Below the pieces are notes generated by a model. The model was given only the letters and a program-made list of their open reading frames with translations, had not been told where the DNA came from and made no database searches. DNA of 64,000 nt, taken from the NCBI GenBank assembly GCA_014871385.1, contig CM026429.1, positions 4,800,083 through 4,864,082 of the forward strand, read 5' to 3'. Shown one piece after another: positions 43,588 through 55,100 of the stretch (its first letter is position 1; every line of letters begins with the position of its first letter). This stretch comes from Ceratodon purpureus (lineage: Eukaryota; Streptophyta; Bryopsida; Pseudoditrichales; Ditrichaceae). The translations under genes and the position numbers were made by a program.

Positions 43588-45843
43588 TTACAAACTTGAT
43601 TGGAATCGACGGCGCAACTCATACAGACTGTCATTTCTGAGCGATCCGTAGACAGGCATGGTCGAAGGCAACGGTGGCATCGAAGTGAAGGCGGTTTTTG
43701 CGTCCCCCGCATTGCTCCGCTGCACCTGCATGATTGCCTGCTTTACAACTCTTATTGAGGGCCGAGACTCTGGATCTGACAAACAACAGTGTAGCCCTAA
43801 ATGAAGCAAATGTTCAATTTTCCATTTGTCCCTTCCATTGGAAGATGCACCCGCTGCGATATCTGAAATTGTGTTGAAACTACTCTCATCAACTAGCTCT
43901 GCTTCAAAGTCCTTAGAGTTAGTGAGCATTTCAGCGGAGCTCGTGGAGGGCCTGAGTTGGTCTAATTGCAGAAGTCCAGGGTCAACAGCACTCAGGATGC
44001 TGCCAGCTTCATAAGCTCGCCACACATTCTGCACTAGCATGAAATCTTCATCCGGATCTTCAACCTGAAGATTGACTGCTCTCCTGCCACAAAGAACTTC
44101 CAGCATCAATACACCAAAGCTGTACACGTCCGACTCCTTTGTAGCCTTGCCCGTGTAGTGCATCTCCGGCGCCATGTACCCAAATGTGCCTGCCATCATG
44201 GTCGTCTTCTCCAGCTTCTCGTGGTCGATTATGCGAGCAAGACCAAAGTCTCCTAGATGCGGGTTGAAGTCCGCATCCAGCATCACGTTGCTCGACTTGA
44301 TGTCACGATGCAGCACACATTGCACCCACTCCTCGTGCAGATACTCCACTGCTGCAGCCACACCCGCAAGGATGGAGAACCGCAATTCCCAAGGGAGCAC
44401 TTCAAACTTCTTGTACTTGGGGTCATTCGGGTATCGCCGACGGCTAGGAAAGAGCCATTCATCCAGGCCACCATTGCTCATGTAGTCAAAAACCAGCAGG
44501 AATTGGGCGTCTTCATGGCACCAACCTTGTAGATGCACCAAGTTTCGGTGACGAATTTGGCTGATGCTGGATAATTCAGCCAGGAATGCTCTCTCGACAT
44601 GCTCGGAGTTATGTGTGAATCTCTTCACAGCAACCACCATGCTCGAAGGCGTTAGAATGCCTTTGTAAACAGATCCCGAGCCGCCTTTTCCGAGAAGATT
44701 TCTGTCATTGAAGTTGTCTGTTGCCTTCTGCAGCTCTTTGAAAGTGAACTCGTGAACAGTCATGAGATGACTCAATGTGGGCTCAAATTTGATCCTGGGA
44801 GATTTTTTATTCCGACATCTTCGAAATAAACAGCTGACCACCAATGTAATTATGCATGTCAAAAATATCACGAATATAATTCTTGAATGTATTACCTTCA
44901 GCACACTTCTGATGGATAGGGTTGATGATGGCACCAGCTGCACGAAATTACTCGCAAAATTCCAGGATAGAATCTCCTGAGAATCCTCATCCTGCCCGGA
45001 GCATCCAGATAGAGCGGTGTACATGTAGTCATCCATATAGTCGATCAAATCAAGGTTAGAAGCCTTAATCAAAGCGGAACCTGCTGGTTTTGTCACTCCC
45101 TCTTTCAAAGATCCGTTCGAAAACCAGACTTCGAGTGACCGTGTGGAAGCGCTGTACTCAACCCAAGTTGTATAAATCCGACCAGTCCAGGGAAATGAGC
45201 ACCTGGTTCTTTGATCCCCGCACAGGTTGGTGGTGTAGTTCGAATTGAGATCGTTGAGAAGAACCCCAATGTGATTGTCACTTGGATCCTCGTCCAGGTA
45301 ATTGTTGTAGGTGTCGATTTCAACTGCAAAATATTGACTGAAATAGGCTGAACAGCTATCGTTAGTCGCCCGAATAATATCAATCGGATTCTGCATTTCA
45401 TCTTTCAGCCAAACTGGATCAAACACAATGCTATTTGGCAGAAAGCCGAAGTAGATTCCACTGGTTAACGACGACCAACCGCTCCTGTTGCTGGATTGCT
45501 CTCCCTGTCTGATTGAGAATGTGAAGGATGTGCTGAACGAAGCCACTGAACCAGACTTCTTGTTCGTCATCCGCACCTTCTCTGTGAAGAACAGCTTCCC
45601 ACAAGTCATCCCTGTTTTCGCACGACCGCCGGCGTTGATGGTGAAGGAGAGAGTGTTAGAATTGTATTTGACATCCGCAAGTGTCATGAACTGATCTGCT
45701 GATCGAAAAGCTGTAAAGGAAAAATTGGTGCTCTGATCAGCACACTGCACAATCAGGGGTGCAAAAGTAATCATGGTGACATTCAGATTATACAAGATAA
45801 TTTTTGCCAATTGAGACCAACCGCAGATAGAACGGCGGAGCAT
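43588..45843 (-). CDS. L-type lectin-domain receptor-like kinase, copy 2
   Basis: Single-exon frame of 751 codons, collinear with copy 1. It has a signal segment, a legume-lectin domain (about 38-300), a membrane span (about 320-340) and a kinase with glycine loop LGKGGSGSVYKG, VAVKRF lysine, HRD and DFG all intact. About 25 replacements separate it from copy 1. Examples are Leu65Ser, Ala80Thr and Lys87Thr in the lectin domain, Trp344Arg next to the membrane, and Arg386Lys in the glycine loop. None touches a catalytic residue. Both copies should therefore be active kinases; the ectodomain changes could alter ligand preference (inference). Confidence 0.93.
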   Translation of the reverse strand: MLRRSICGWSQLAKIILYNLNVTMITFAPLIVQCADQSTNFSFTAFRSADQFMTLADVKYNSNTLSFTINAGGRAKTGMTCGKLFFTEKVRMTNKKSGSVASFSTSFTFSIRQGEQSSNRSGWSSLTSGIYFGFLPNSIVFDPVWLKDEMQNPIDIIRATNDSCSAYFSQYFAVEIDTYNNYLDEDPSDNHIGVLLNDLNSNYTTNLCGDQRTRCSFPWTGRIYTTWVEYSASTRSLEVWFSNGSLKEGVTKPAGSALIKASNLDLIDYMDDYMYTALSGCSGQDEDSQEILSWNFASNFVQLVPSSTLSIRSVLKVIHSRIIFVIFLTCIITLVVSCLFRRCRNKKSPRIKFEPTLSHLMTVHEFTFKELQKATDNFNDRNLLGKGGSGSVYKGILTPSSMVVAVKRFTHNSEHVERAFLAELSSISQIRHRNLVHLQGWCHEDAQFLLVFDYMSNGGLDEWLFPSRRRYPNDPKYKKFEVLPWELRFSILAGVAAAVEYLHEEWVQCVLHRDIKSSNVMLDADFNPHLGDFGLARIIDHEKLEKTTMMAGTFGYMAPEMHYTGKATKESDVYSFGVLMLEVLCGRRAVNLQVEDPDEDFMLVQNVWRAYEAGSILSAVDPGLLQLDQLRPSTSSAEMLTNSKDFEAELVDESSFNTISDIAAGASSNGRDKWKIEHLLHLGLHCCLSDPESRPSIRVVKQAIMQVQRSNAGDAKTAFTSMPPLPSTMPVYGSLRNDSLYELRRRFQSSL

Positions 45844-46481
45844 TTTGACTGAACCTGCATGGTCACGACCGGATACAAGTTGATATGAGTTGCCAGGCCG
45901 ACAAATTTTGGATTTCCTTGAAATGAAACCAAGAGAAGGAACCTACAAAACATTGAACGACATCAATCCAGGCATAAGATGCTGCACTCGAAGACTCAAA
46001 CTTCAACAAAAGGGGCTATGTCATCAGCAAGCAATCCAGATGCCAAATTGTAGGTTAATTTGTGGTAACAGCAGAGAAAACATTAGAAAGAGAGTCGTGG
46101 CATACCACATAAATCGCAATCGCAACAACTAAGCTCCCAGTAGAAAATCTGAGAAACCCGGTACCCTGTGCCTGCACATCAAATCTGGCTCGTCATGCAC
46201 GGAGGCCATTTAATTTGAGAGTATCACATTACTTAATTTGATAGAGAACGTGCCACCAACTTGCATCGGTGGTACGAGATGAGCCCACCAGAGATTCCAA
46301 ATGAGTTACTCATGTTCCTCAATTCCGCATTACAAACAACAATATCACATTACGTTGACTATAATTGCTTCCCTTGGCACGTCTGTAAAGCGCTAATCAT
46401 ACTTGGCGGGCTGCACAGTAACACCGTACCTGTTTCTAGAAACTATAAGATATCCCATTTCGTGTTCTGAAATGAAATTCT
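45844..46481. other. Upstream region of LecRLK copy 2
   Basis: Homologous to 8067-8760 with indels. Expected to hold the LecRLK promoter or 5' UTR (minus strand). No motif called. Confidence 0.35.
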
Positions 46482-47036
46482 TCATTTGCTATCAAATATG
46501 AAAACAATGAACTGCAAGTTATGCTTGACTTGCATCTGGCAGGGCTTGACGTACTCCAAACAATGAATTATGTAAACCAAACTCTGTATCTCATTGAAGC
46601 TAAAAATGAAAAAAAGAAGAACACCAACTATTAACACAATTTTCTGACCCAGTGTCTCCTCGCAGACCTCGGAATGTTTAGTGACAACAAAGAAGTTGAC
46701 ATGAAGTCGATGGCAGGTGAAAAACTGACCTAGTAAAGGAGCGTGGGCCAGATAGAACTCACCAGCAAGTAGCTCTTCTGCCCACCCGAATGAAGCAGCG
46801 ATCCCATTGACATGAATCCAACACATTCCTTGCGCACAGCATCGAAGCAACATGTCCACCTCTCGAAGAAAATGACCCCAACGAAGAAAACAATTTGAGA
46901 AAAACCGAGACAGTTCAGTACCGTAATCCAATACTGTAACTAGAAACGATCTCCTCACACATAATACCACATCTTTGAACGCGCTCATCGTCATTTCAGC
47001 TACATACCTTAGCATTGGCTGCACTACAAAACTCAC
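46482..47036 (-). other. Open frame of unknown meaning, copy 2 (184 codons)
   Basis: Longer counterpart of the frame at 8761-9087. Residues VTVLDYGTELSRFF and GWAEELLAGEFYLAHA are shared between the copies. The extra N-terminus lies in sequence that copy 1 has lost. No domain recognised; it may be part of the LecRLK leader. Confidence 0.25.
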
Positions 47037-47265
47037 CAGAAGCGGAACAAACTAGTGGCGACATCTCAATCCTTCCGAGCGTTGCTGAAGCACCCCAGCA
47101 ACACCCGCAAGGATTGCGAAATCGTCACACGCCTCCAGTGAGAGCGGAGAATCGGAAGAATGGAACAGCAACAATGTGCAGAACGTGCAACAACAACAAG
47201 TGCTCGAGTTCGATTGACACCCCGATCACCCAAATTAGAACCAGGCTCCATTGCGTCAAGGTCTA

Positions 47266-47540
47266 AGGTAGAGACACCCACAACCGACAAGTGACCAATA
47301 ACCAATATATCATAATTCCTAGATTGTGAAAGAGTAGATGTACGTCATTTGTATATATCGGTTATGGATTCTGAAGTACTTACCACTTTGAAAAATTGTA
47401 AAAAATTCAATATTGGGAGATAATTCATGGAAAAATGCTCACTCTTCATGAACCTTATTTTCCTACAAATCAAAATTATCTCTCCATATATAACCCAAGT
47501 TTTGAAATGCTTAAGTTGTCGGTTATAGGTGTCTGTACCT
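47266..47540. mobile_element. 275-bp MITE with TA target duplication
   Basis: Inverted ends: AGGTAGAGACACCCACAACC at 47266 and the complement of AGGTACAGACACCTATAACC ending at 47540. The repeats extend to CGACAA, about 26 bp with 3 mismatches. TA flanks both sides (47264-47265 and 47541-47542). The duplicated locus at about 9330-9345 reads straight through, which gives an empty site. TA duplication and small size fit a Stowaway/mariner-type MITE. Confidence 0.75.
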
Positions 47541-47570
47541 TATACTAAGAGAGGTTTTCCCAAACGGGGC

Positions 47571-48690
47571 ATGATCTCACCGCTCAGATTTTCAATCCAA
47601 TATTTTTCCATATGTCTTTTTTACTATAGACCTTTGTATTTGAATTTCATTATACCTCCATGTGAAAAATCAAGAATTTCTTTGGGTTTTATAAGTCGTA
47701 TGAGGGGAAAAAAAGTGCATGGACATATTCCTAACCCACTTGAGAACAAGAATTTGAAGAGCCTCACATCAAATTTGCTTTTGAAATTGGTTTTTTTGGC
47801 TCACAAAACATTTGAAACCCATTTTACAACAAGTAAATAAACCGTTCTTTCCAACTTAGAACATTATAATTTCTCAAATGCTAAAGAGTTTGAATCTAAG
47901 ATTTAGGTTACATGTACATATACAAGTAAGGTACTAGATCCTACGGTTACATCCCCCAAAAGTACATCAAAACTTGAAAACTAATTATGACTTGTATTGA
48001 AAAAGACCAGTTTTGAGGGATTCTAGTAGTTTTGAGGCTTTTCGATTTTAGGGGTTAAACTCATTTCAATAAATGAAATTTGAAAAAGTTAATGTTTTTA
48101 AAAAATTCAATTAAGTAGGCTTATTCTATTTTTTATTTAAAATGTTATAAGAATAGTATTGATAGCATTTTTTATCCTAATTGTAAAAACTATATATAGA
48201 ATTTAAAGTCTACAACTTTCATATCTATATCTTCTATGAAAGACTCTTCTAAACAATACTATAATATTAAGACTTTTTGAAATCTTCTTTTCAAAAGACA
48301 TTCTTGGATGTATGGAGATTAAACGGATAACTAAGAAAAATAGAAATTGATCTTTTGTTCTATTTTTGGTATCATTTGTTCTATTTTTAAATTTTGAAAA
48401 TTTGAGAAGTCCTATAGTTTAAAAGAATTAAGTAATAAATTGATATACGATAATTATCAATAAAAAAGAAAGATTTTGACTGATAGGTTTCTTTATTTTT
48501 AAAATATGATATTCTAAAATACCGAAATACAAAAATATTCTATTTTCAAAGTCTTAAATGCAATAACTTGTGTCCATTCATTACGAACATTGATACCCGC
48601 CAGTGATAACCTATGACGATACCCGAGAATACCCTCCAAGGACATCTCAACATCCTCCAATGATGCTACTCTCAGTAGTCGCTAATACCC
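47571..48690. other. AT-rich intergenic DNA, no gene seen
   Basis: Low-GC sequence without convincing frames. Near 48590-48720 a word like GATACCCTCC recurs four to five times, close to the promoter of the next gene. Its meaning is unknown. Confidence 0.45.
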
Positions 48691-49206
48691 TCCGTTGATA
48701 CCCTCCACGGATACCCTTCACTAATCGCCAAACTTCTCTCTGTTCGCAAAGTAAAAGATTCATCAACTTCAAAGGAAGAGAGAAAAAGACATGCTCTACA
48801 GGAAAAGAAATCCACTCCACGAAGGAAAGGAACAAACGAACGAAACCGCGCACAATCCAAACCGAAACTTCGCGTCCACCTGAACAGTAAACCTTCGCAA
48901 CGCAAACATAAAACCGTCACTGCACCTAAAAACCAACAGTATCGCCCTACTAACAAACACACAGAAAAACCATCGGTTCTAAGTTCCACTGACGGTTTTG
49001 GGTAGAGTAACAGACTCTCACCGATACGTTTACTTTTTTCCCACTCCCTATATAAGCTTGCTTTCCTCCCAAGAGAAGGTTAGTTTTCTCGACCACTTCA
49101 GAGTAGCATTCTGTTTCGCAATTCCTCAAGCTCGATCGCCCGGGCGCTTTGTGTTTACGGCCAGTGGCTTCGCGTTCGCTGCTTCGACGACACTGAGAAC
49201 GTCGCA

Positions 49207-51450
49207 ATGGTATGTTTCTGAGCCGTGACTCTTTTTTTTTTTTTTTTTTTTTTTGGGGAGATTTTGGGGTTTCGTGGTTTTTTGAAACCCTAAAGCGGTT
49301 GAGGTAGCGCGAATTGGGAGGTTTAATGGTTCTGAATCGGTGCAGATGTGGGAATTTGTTGTGGTTTTTCTCTTGGAAAGAAAGTATCGGTTGGTGACAA
49401 GTTTTGCGGAAGTTTTCATTTTCCTGTGGATGTAGTGGGCTTGAAACCCTAGTCTGTTTGAGGTTTTTTATTTTTGGTTGGGATGTTGGGAGTCTTGGGT
49501 GTTTGGATTTGTGCACCTCCAGATGGTTAGCTCAATTGTCTGTTTGTGGATAGGTTTGCTTTGGGTTTTGTGTTTGTTGAGATTCTCAAAATGGTGCGGA
49601 ACTGTAGTGGATTTGAAACCCTAGCCTAATTGAATTCCGATTGGGCTTGTTGAATTGGGAGAGTTTAGGGGGTTTGAATTCGTGGGGCTGTGGATGCCGA
49701 ACCCGATTTTTGTTGTGGACAGCTTGGATTGAGTTTAGTGTTGATATAGATTCTGGGTTGTTGGCAAATGGTGCGAGAGATCGTAATTTTGGGGCGCAGT
49801 GGATGTGAAATCCGGCGTAGGAGCAGAGTTTTTAGATTTTGTTTTGCAATTATGTGCGTTTGGCGCCGGACGTGGTGGTTTCGTGAAGTTTTTTGATGGA
49901 GTCTAACTTTGGTTGTGGTTGCGAATTTTGTGTGACAGTCGACCTTAGCGGCTGCTCGAGCGGACAACTTCTACTACCCACCAGAATGGACACCCGATCA
50001 GGGTGGTCTCAACAAGTTCAATGGCCAGCATGCCTTACGAGAGAGGGCCAAAAAGATCGACCAGGGAATTCTTGTTATCCGTTTCGAGATGCCCTACCAC
50101 ATTTGGTGTGGAGGATGTGGTCACATGATCGCTCAGGGCGTGCGTTTTAATGCAGAGAAGAAACAAGTTGGCAACTACTACTCTACAAAGGTATGGTATA
50201 TTTCGCCTGTTGTTTCTTTTTTTCATCTTTGCATTTGTTCGGTTTTCAATATTTACCTATTTGAGATGCAGCTTTACAATAATTATCCATCGATTATTGT
50301 TGTAGGTTGACGTTACATTATATGGTGCATTTAATTAATGGATATTTGTTGTGTTACAGATATGGAGCTTCAAAATGAAAGCCCCTTGCTGTGGGCAGGA
50401 GATAGTCATACAGACGGATCCAAAGAATACTCTGTATGTTATTATGAGCGGGGCCAAGGAGAAGACAGTAACTTACGACGAGGTGGACGCGGAGACAACT
50501 CTTTTGCCTGAGAAAGAGGATAGAGGAAAGTTGGCTGATCCATTTTACAAATTGGAGCACGAAGGTGAAGACACAGCAAAGGCGAAGAAGCAGGCCCCGT
50601 TGCTTGTTAGGTTGCAGGAAGCAGCGGATATGAAGCACTTTGACAACTATGCCCGGAACAAGGCACTTCGAGCGCAATTAAGGGTATGTTTTGTGTTCTT
50701 TTTACCAAGCATAGCCGTGTTTGTGATGATTGAGTATTGTCGTGCGAGGAGGAACACTACGTCTGTAAAGTGAATTGTGTTACTTTATAGGTGTAGGATT
50801 AGTGTGGACACAGTAAATTTGCACCAAATTGGTCAAGTGTCCAATTTGGTGTCATCAATGCGTCTTGAGAGCGGAATTGAGAGTTGCACAAACAGTGATT
50901 TAGACCGGAGGTCATCTTTGTAACTGTATCTAGTAATTTGCCTATGAAGAATCTTGTTGTAGGTTTATTTTCCACATGTTCTTTTGAGAATGTGAGCTCC
51001 ACATGTTAATAGAACTATTTATAGTTTGTGGTCCTGATTGTTTCTGTTGGTTCTTTTCAGGCGCAAAAGAAGAGGGTAGCATCTGAGGAAGTGGAAGCAC
51101 AGAAACTGGGCTTGGCCATAAGGTTGTTGCCTCCTTCGAAAGAGGACAGTGAGCAAGCTGCAAGTGTCAAGTTTGCAAGTAAATTTGGACTGAATCAAAG
51201 AATCAAGCGTGCAGACATTCACGCATCTTCCATTTTTTCGACCGAGGCTTCTAATCATTCCGCAAACTTGTCAAGGTCAAGTCCTGCCTCCGCACTTCGC
51301 CAAAAGCTCGACCTGCTGGCCAAGAGGAGGAGGGTTAATGCTGCAGGCGCAAAGGATATTCTTTGCAGCAAGATCAAGCCATTAGTTAGGGGCGTCTTCG
51401 AGAGGGAAACCCGTAATGTTAGACCGCCTGTGAAGATCAAACAGGCTTGA
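49207..51450 (+). CDS. CWC16/CCDC130-family (Yju2-like) splicing factor
   Basis: Four coding exons: 49207-49209, 49939-50190, 50360-50683 and 51061-51450, giving 322 residues. The first coding exon contributes only the ATG; intron 1 (GTATGT) starts right after it and exon 2 begins TCGACC. The protein matches eukaryotic CCDC130/CWC16: NFYYPPEWTPDQGGLNKF, ALRERAKKIDQGILVIRFEMPYHIWCGGC, GVRFNAEKKQVGNYYSTKIW, then CCGQEIVIQTDP. It carries the zinc pair CGGC...CCGQ, FYKLEHEGED, and a basic C-terminus (LLAKRRRVN). These proteins join the spliceosome around the catalytic steps of pre-mRNA splicing. Phases are 0 throughout. A C/T-rich leader lies upstream (about 49100-49206). Confidence 0.93.
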
Positions 51451-52119
51451 ATATTATTTAGGTCACCTGACCATTATTGTTGTAGTGTCTAATTGTACAT
51501 TATATTTAGCATGTTGCATGAAAAATTTTCCTCGTTAGAGAGTGAAGCAACGGCTGAAAACGTATGCTGTCTATACGCTAGTTGAAACGCTCATACCCGT
51601 TGTTGTAAATAACAGAACTCACGTTACATTTGAAGACTGGCCTCTTAGACAGCTGACGCCTTAACCCTTGTAGCACGACTTTGTGGCATGTACTCTGAAT
51701 TTTGTTGAGTATTTTGGTTGTGTTTGGAATGGATCCACAGCTTGAATGGGTCTGAGGTCAGAAGTATTGGAATTCAGATCAATGTGCTCTAATGAGCAAT
51801 TGGAATCCCAATATGAGGATTTTGAGTATTTGGAACTTTGCATGTGCTTACTTTCAGGCTCCATCTCAAGGGAAAATGGCAATCTTTCATTAGTATGCTA
51901 CTCTTTTATCAATCACGAAATTATCATAGGTAGAAAGAACAATAAATCATTTGAGAACCTTCTAGTTATTACCTTATGTGTGTACAAAAGTATTTGAGCT
52001 CTACATTGCTACTTCTAACAAAATTTACTACAAAATTTGATTGAAGTTTATTTGGTATCCAACAAACAATAGGTCTAGGTTTGCATCTAAAGTTGATACA
52101 ACATTCACCAAGGTACATT
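51451..52119. other. Convergent intergenic region between CWC16 and dynein
   Basis: Holds the 3' UTR of the splicing factor (plus) and of the dynein (minus). The last about 30 bases (52090-52119) match the flank of the dynein fragments at 5165-5183. No gene seen. Confidence 0.5.
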
Positions 52120-55100
52120 TTAGTCATTCAATGAGAGGAGCATCGCTACTCCTCGACGCACCCAATGGTCAGCATCTTCGATGGTAGGTAACTCGCAATT
52201 GAAGACGAAATTAGATGAATGACCGGTTGTTGCCAAGACGCCTCGCCTTTCAGATGTTCTGTATAATGGGCACATATAGCACCTATCATGCCTCTTCAAT
52301 GCCATTGTTGTGGGAAACAACCATAATTTTGGTGCGTCTGAGTATAGCACCTGCATACATGCCGGTACAAAATTGTGAAGAACATTTAGTGGACTTTCAA
52401 TTTTTATGTAAAAAACCAAACATATCTTAGGGGAGACTTTACACCATTTATTCCAAGTATCCATATCATTGTGTAATGAGTTTAAAGATAAACACTTGAA
52501 TTTTTCCATGGTATATTGTAAAAAATCTATATTTATTTTCTTGTCAAAATGACTTAGAATAAAATTCAAATGAGTAGTTAGGAAGTGCCCATGTTGGTAA
52601 GATTTGATTGATTTTGCACAAACTAGGCTGGCTTTCGTCATGGATAAGACTTAATCTTAAAAAGAAAAAAACTATATATTAAATGATTGATTATTTATGT
52701 AATTTATTTATTCTTATGAGTGATACAACCAATATTTTCCTTCTCTTAGTAGGGTTTTTTTTATATTATAAAAACACCTCAAATAAAATAAGAGTTATAA
52801 AGACACATTTAAATTATTATCACAAGTCAAATAAAATATTTTAAAAAAACTACTTTATTACAAACATGATAAGATATTATTACCTTTTCAAAAGATTCCA
52901 TGACCGACATATTTGCATCATCCCAACGAGCGCCATTCATATACATTCCATAAACATAACAACCATCTTCTGGTTTCTTACTAAGATCAGCTGACTTTTT
53001 CAAGGTGTTGAATTCAAAACACACCGTATCAATGGGGATGCGATATTTTCTTGCATAATTTTGCAAAACACCCGTAAGAAAAGCATGGGTGAAGAAAAAC
53101 CCACTAATCCAGAATTGTACAGGAGGGCCATTATCCATCCAATCTTGAAGCATGTTGAGCCTTGCCACAAGATCGTTGAAGTAGCTACCCAAAGGCATCA
53201 TAGTGGGGAAACTTGCCGGCGCCCACAACACAGGCATCTTCTGGTTGAAGAAATCAATGGACAGCCTTTCAATTGCAGCTGACATGACAACCAGCCCTTG
53301 TAGCGCCTTCTTCAGTGTCCCTAAACTTGAACGAATCACCTGCAAACAATCAAATATGGAGTTTCATCGTCTAGACTTCTTTCTACTAAAACTATTTTGA
53401 ATATATAGCTTTCGGCTTTGAATTTTCATGAGTTTTTATAATAGGAATTTTGATGCACACCCCAAGAATGAGGTAATTTGAAATATTCTATTTAGAAAAT
53501 AATGTTCTATTTTAGATTGAAATTTTGAATATGAAGTGAGGTGAAATTACTTAGGTACCTTGAACAAGGGTAAATATTGGAAGGATGAATAGCAATTGAA
53601 ACAACTTCTACTAGAAAAGGCATCATAGATTAAAGAATATTGCCCATTAAATCTTACAGTAATTTTATTTTAATAATGTATGTTTTTAAAGGTAAGATAA
53701 TGTTAAGGAGAAATCTATGATAGCCTATATTATTTATTTTTCTAAATATTTTATACAATCCAATAAATAAATAAATCTATAAATATAAATTTGAACCTAT
53801 ATTCTAACTTATATTGTTATAAATTCAACCCAGGACATTCATTTGTGCTTGTTGGCCAACCTTGGCCAAAGTTCAAACCAAACACTCTTTGGCACAATAG
53901 TAGGAAATTGTACTTACATCAGTGAGCTTGTTGAAGCGGACCATTTCTTGAACAAGAACGGAATTCATGCTCTCCTCGTATCGAACAGGGTACATAAATC
54001 GGGCCAACTCCAAATCAAATGCTGGTGGTAGCCTATCCAATTGGTCAACCACTATTTCCATAATTATGTCTTCGCGGCTTCTTCCTCCACCCGTTCTACT
54101 TTGGGCCTATATGATTGATTCAACCATAGAAAGAAGGATTTATGTCAATTGAATCATTTTCCCGGCTTAGTAATTTAACCTTTTTATAATCAAAATACCA
54201 AACCACTAAAATCAAATACTATGTTAGATATATCAAATGTTTAAAATAAGAAATAACCTGAGTTGATCGAATGGAACTTAAGAGAAGATCCACTTCTTGT
54301 TGATCCTTTGTGATATCTGCATTCTCATGCAAACCAAACACTTCTGGTGTTGCAAGAAGTGGGAACTTTTTGACATGTTCTATGTACTCGGCCCATTCGC
54401 AATCTTCTGGAACATAGTAGATACCAGAAGGTGACAACTTCATCTCGAACTCTAAAATCTCTGGCTTGTATATGACCGCTAGGATGCTGATAAGTGTTCT
54501 TCTGTCATGACCATCAGTCACCCGGCCGCCATAGTTGCACTCACCTGTTACATAGTTCAAAGCCTGCATACATTTTTCTAATATTTAATTTTAAAAAATG
54601 ACCCAATCATAAGGTCATGACACTTTCAATTGCTTGCAAAAGGGAATTCTTATACCATACAAAGTTGAGGTTTTTGACCATCTCAAAGAATACCATATTA
54701 AATACTTAAATAGAAAATTTTAGAGGTAGTAGGTGGGTGTAGCATAATTTTTTGAATTCCTTATGCAACAAAAAAATTCTTCTTTGAGATTTCTTCTGAT
54801 ATTTACTAGAGAAAAAAAAATTATCTCCATGAAGCTAATACATTACTATATATTTTTAAAAAATCTCAAAAAGAAATCATGTTGAAAATTGTCATCACAT
54901 GATATTCTAAAAATCCACCTTATATAGAATTTTCTTTTAAGAATTCAAAGTTTTTTCCCTACTAAACAATTATTTTCAATCAAATACACATAATGTCTAC
55001 CAAATATGAATAGGCTTTAACTACCTACCAATTGGTTTGATGTTGTATATCTACATACATAAATTCATTTCATGGATGGGAGACAAATACAGATAGAGTG

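Larger units (their letters stand above)
39970..47570. repeat. Segmental duplication, copy 2
   Basis: Direct-orientation copy of 2179-9370. It begins within the sequence corresponding to the predicted NMD3 leader intron and ends just past a MITE that is absent from copy 1. It contains NMD3, a dynein tail fragment, LecRLK and the shared unknown frame in the same order and orientation as copy 1. Confidence 0.9.

Noticed and set aside
2179-47570. Simple tandem duplication of a 37.8-kb unit
   Set aside because: Homology stops at about 9.37 and 47.57 kb; the sequences after these points differ, so only a 7.2-7.6 kb block was copied.
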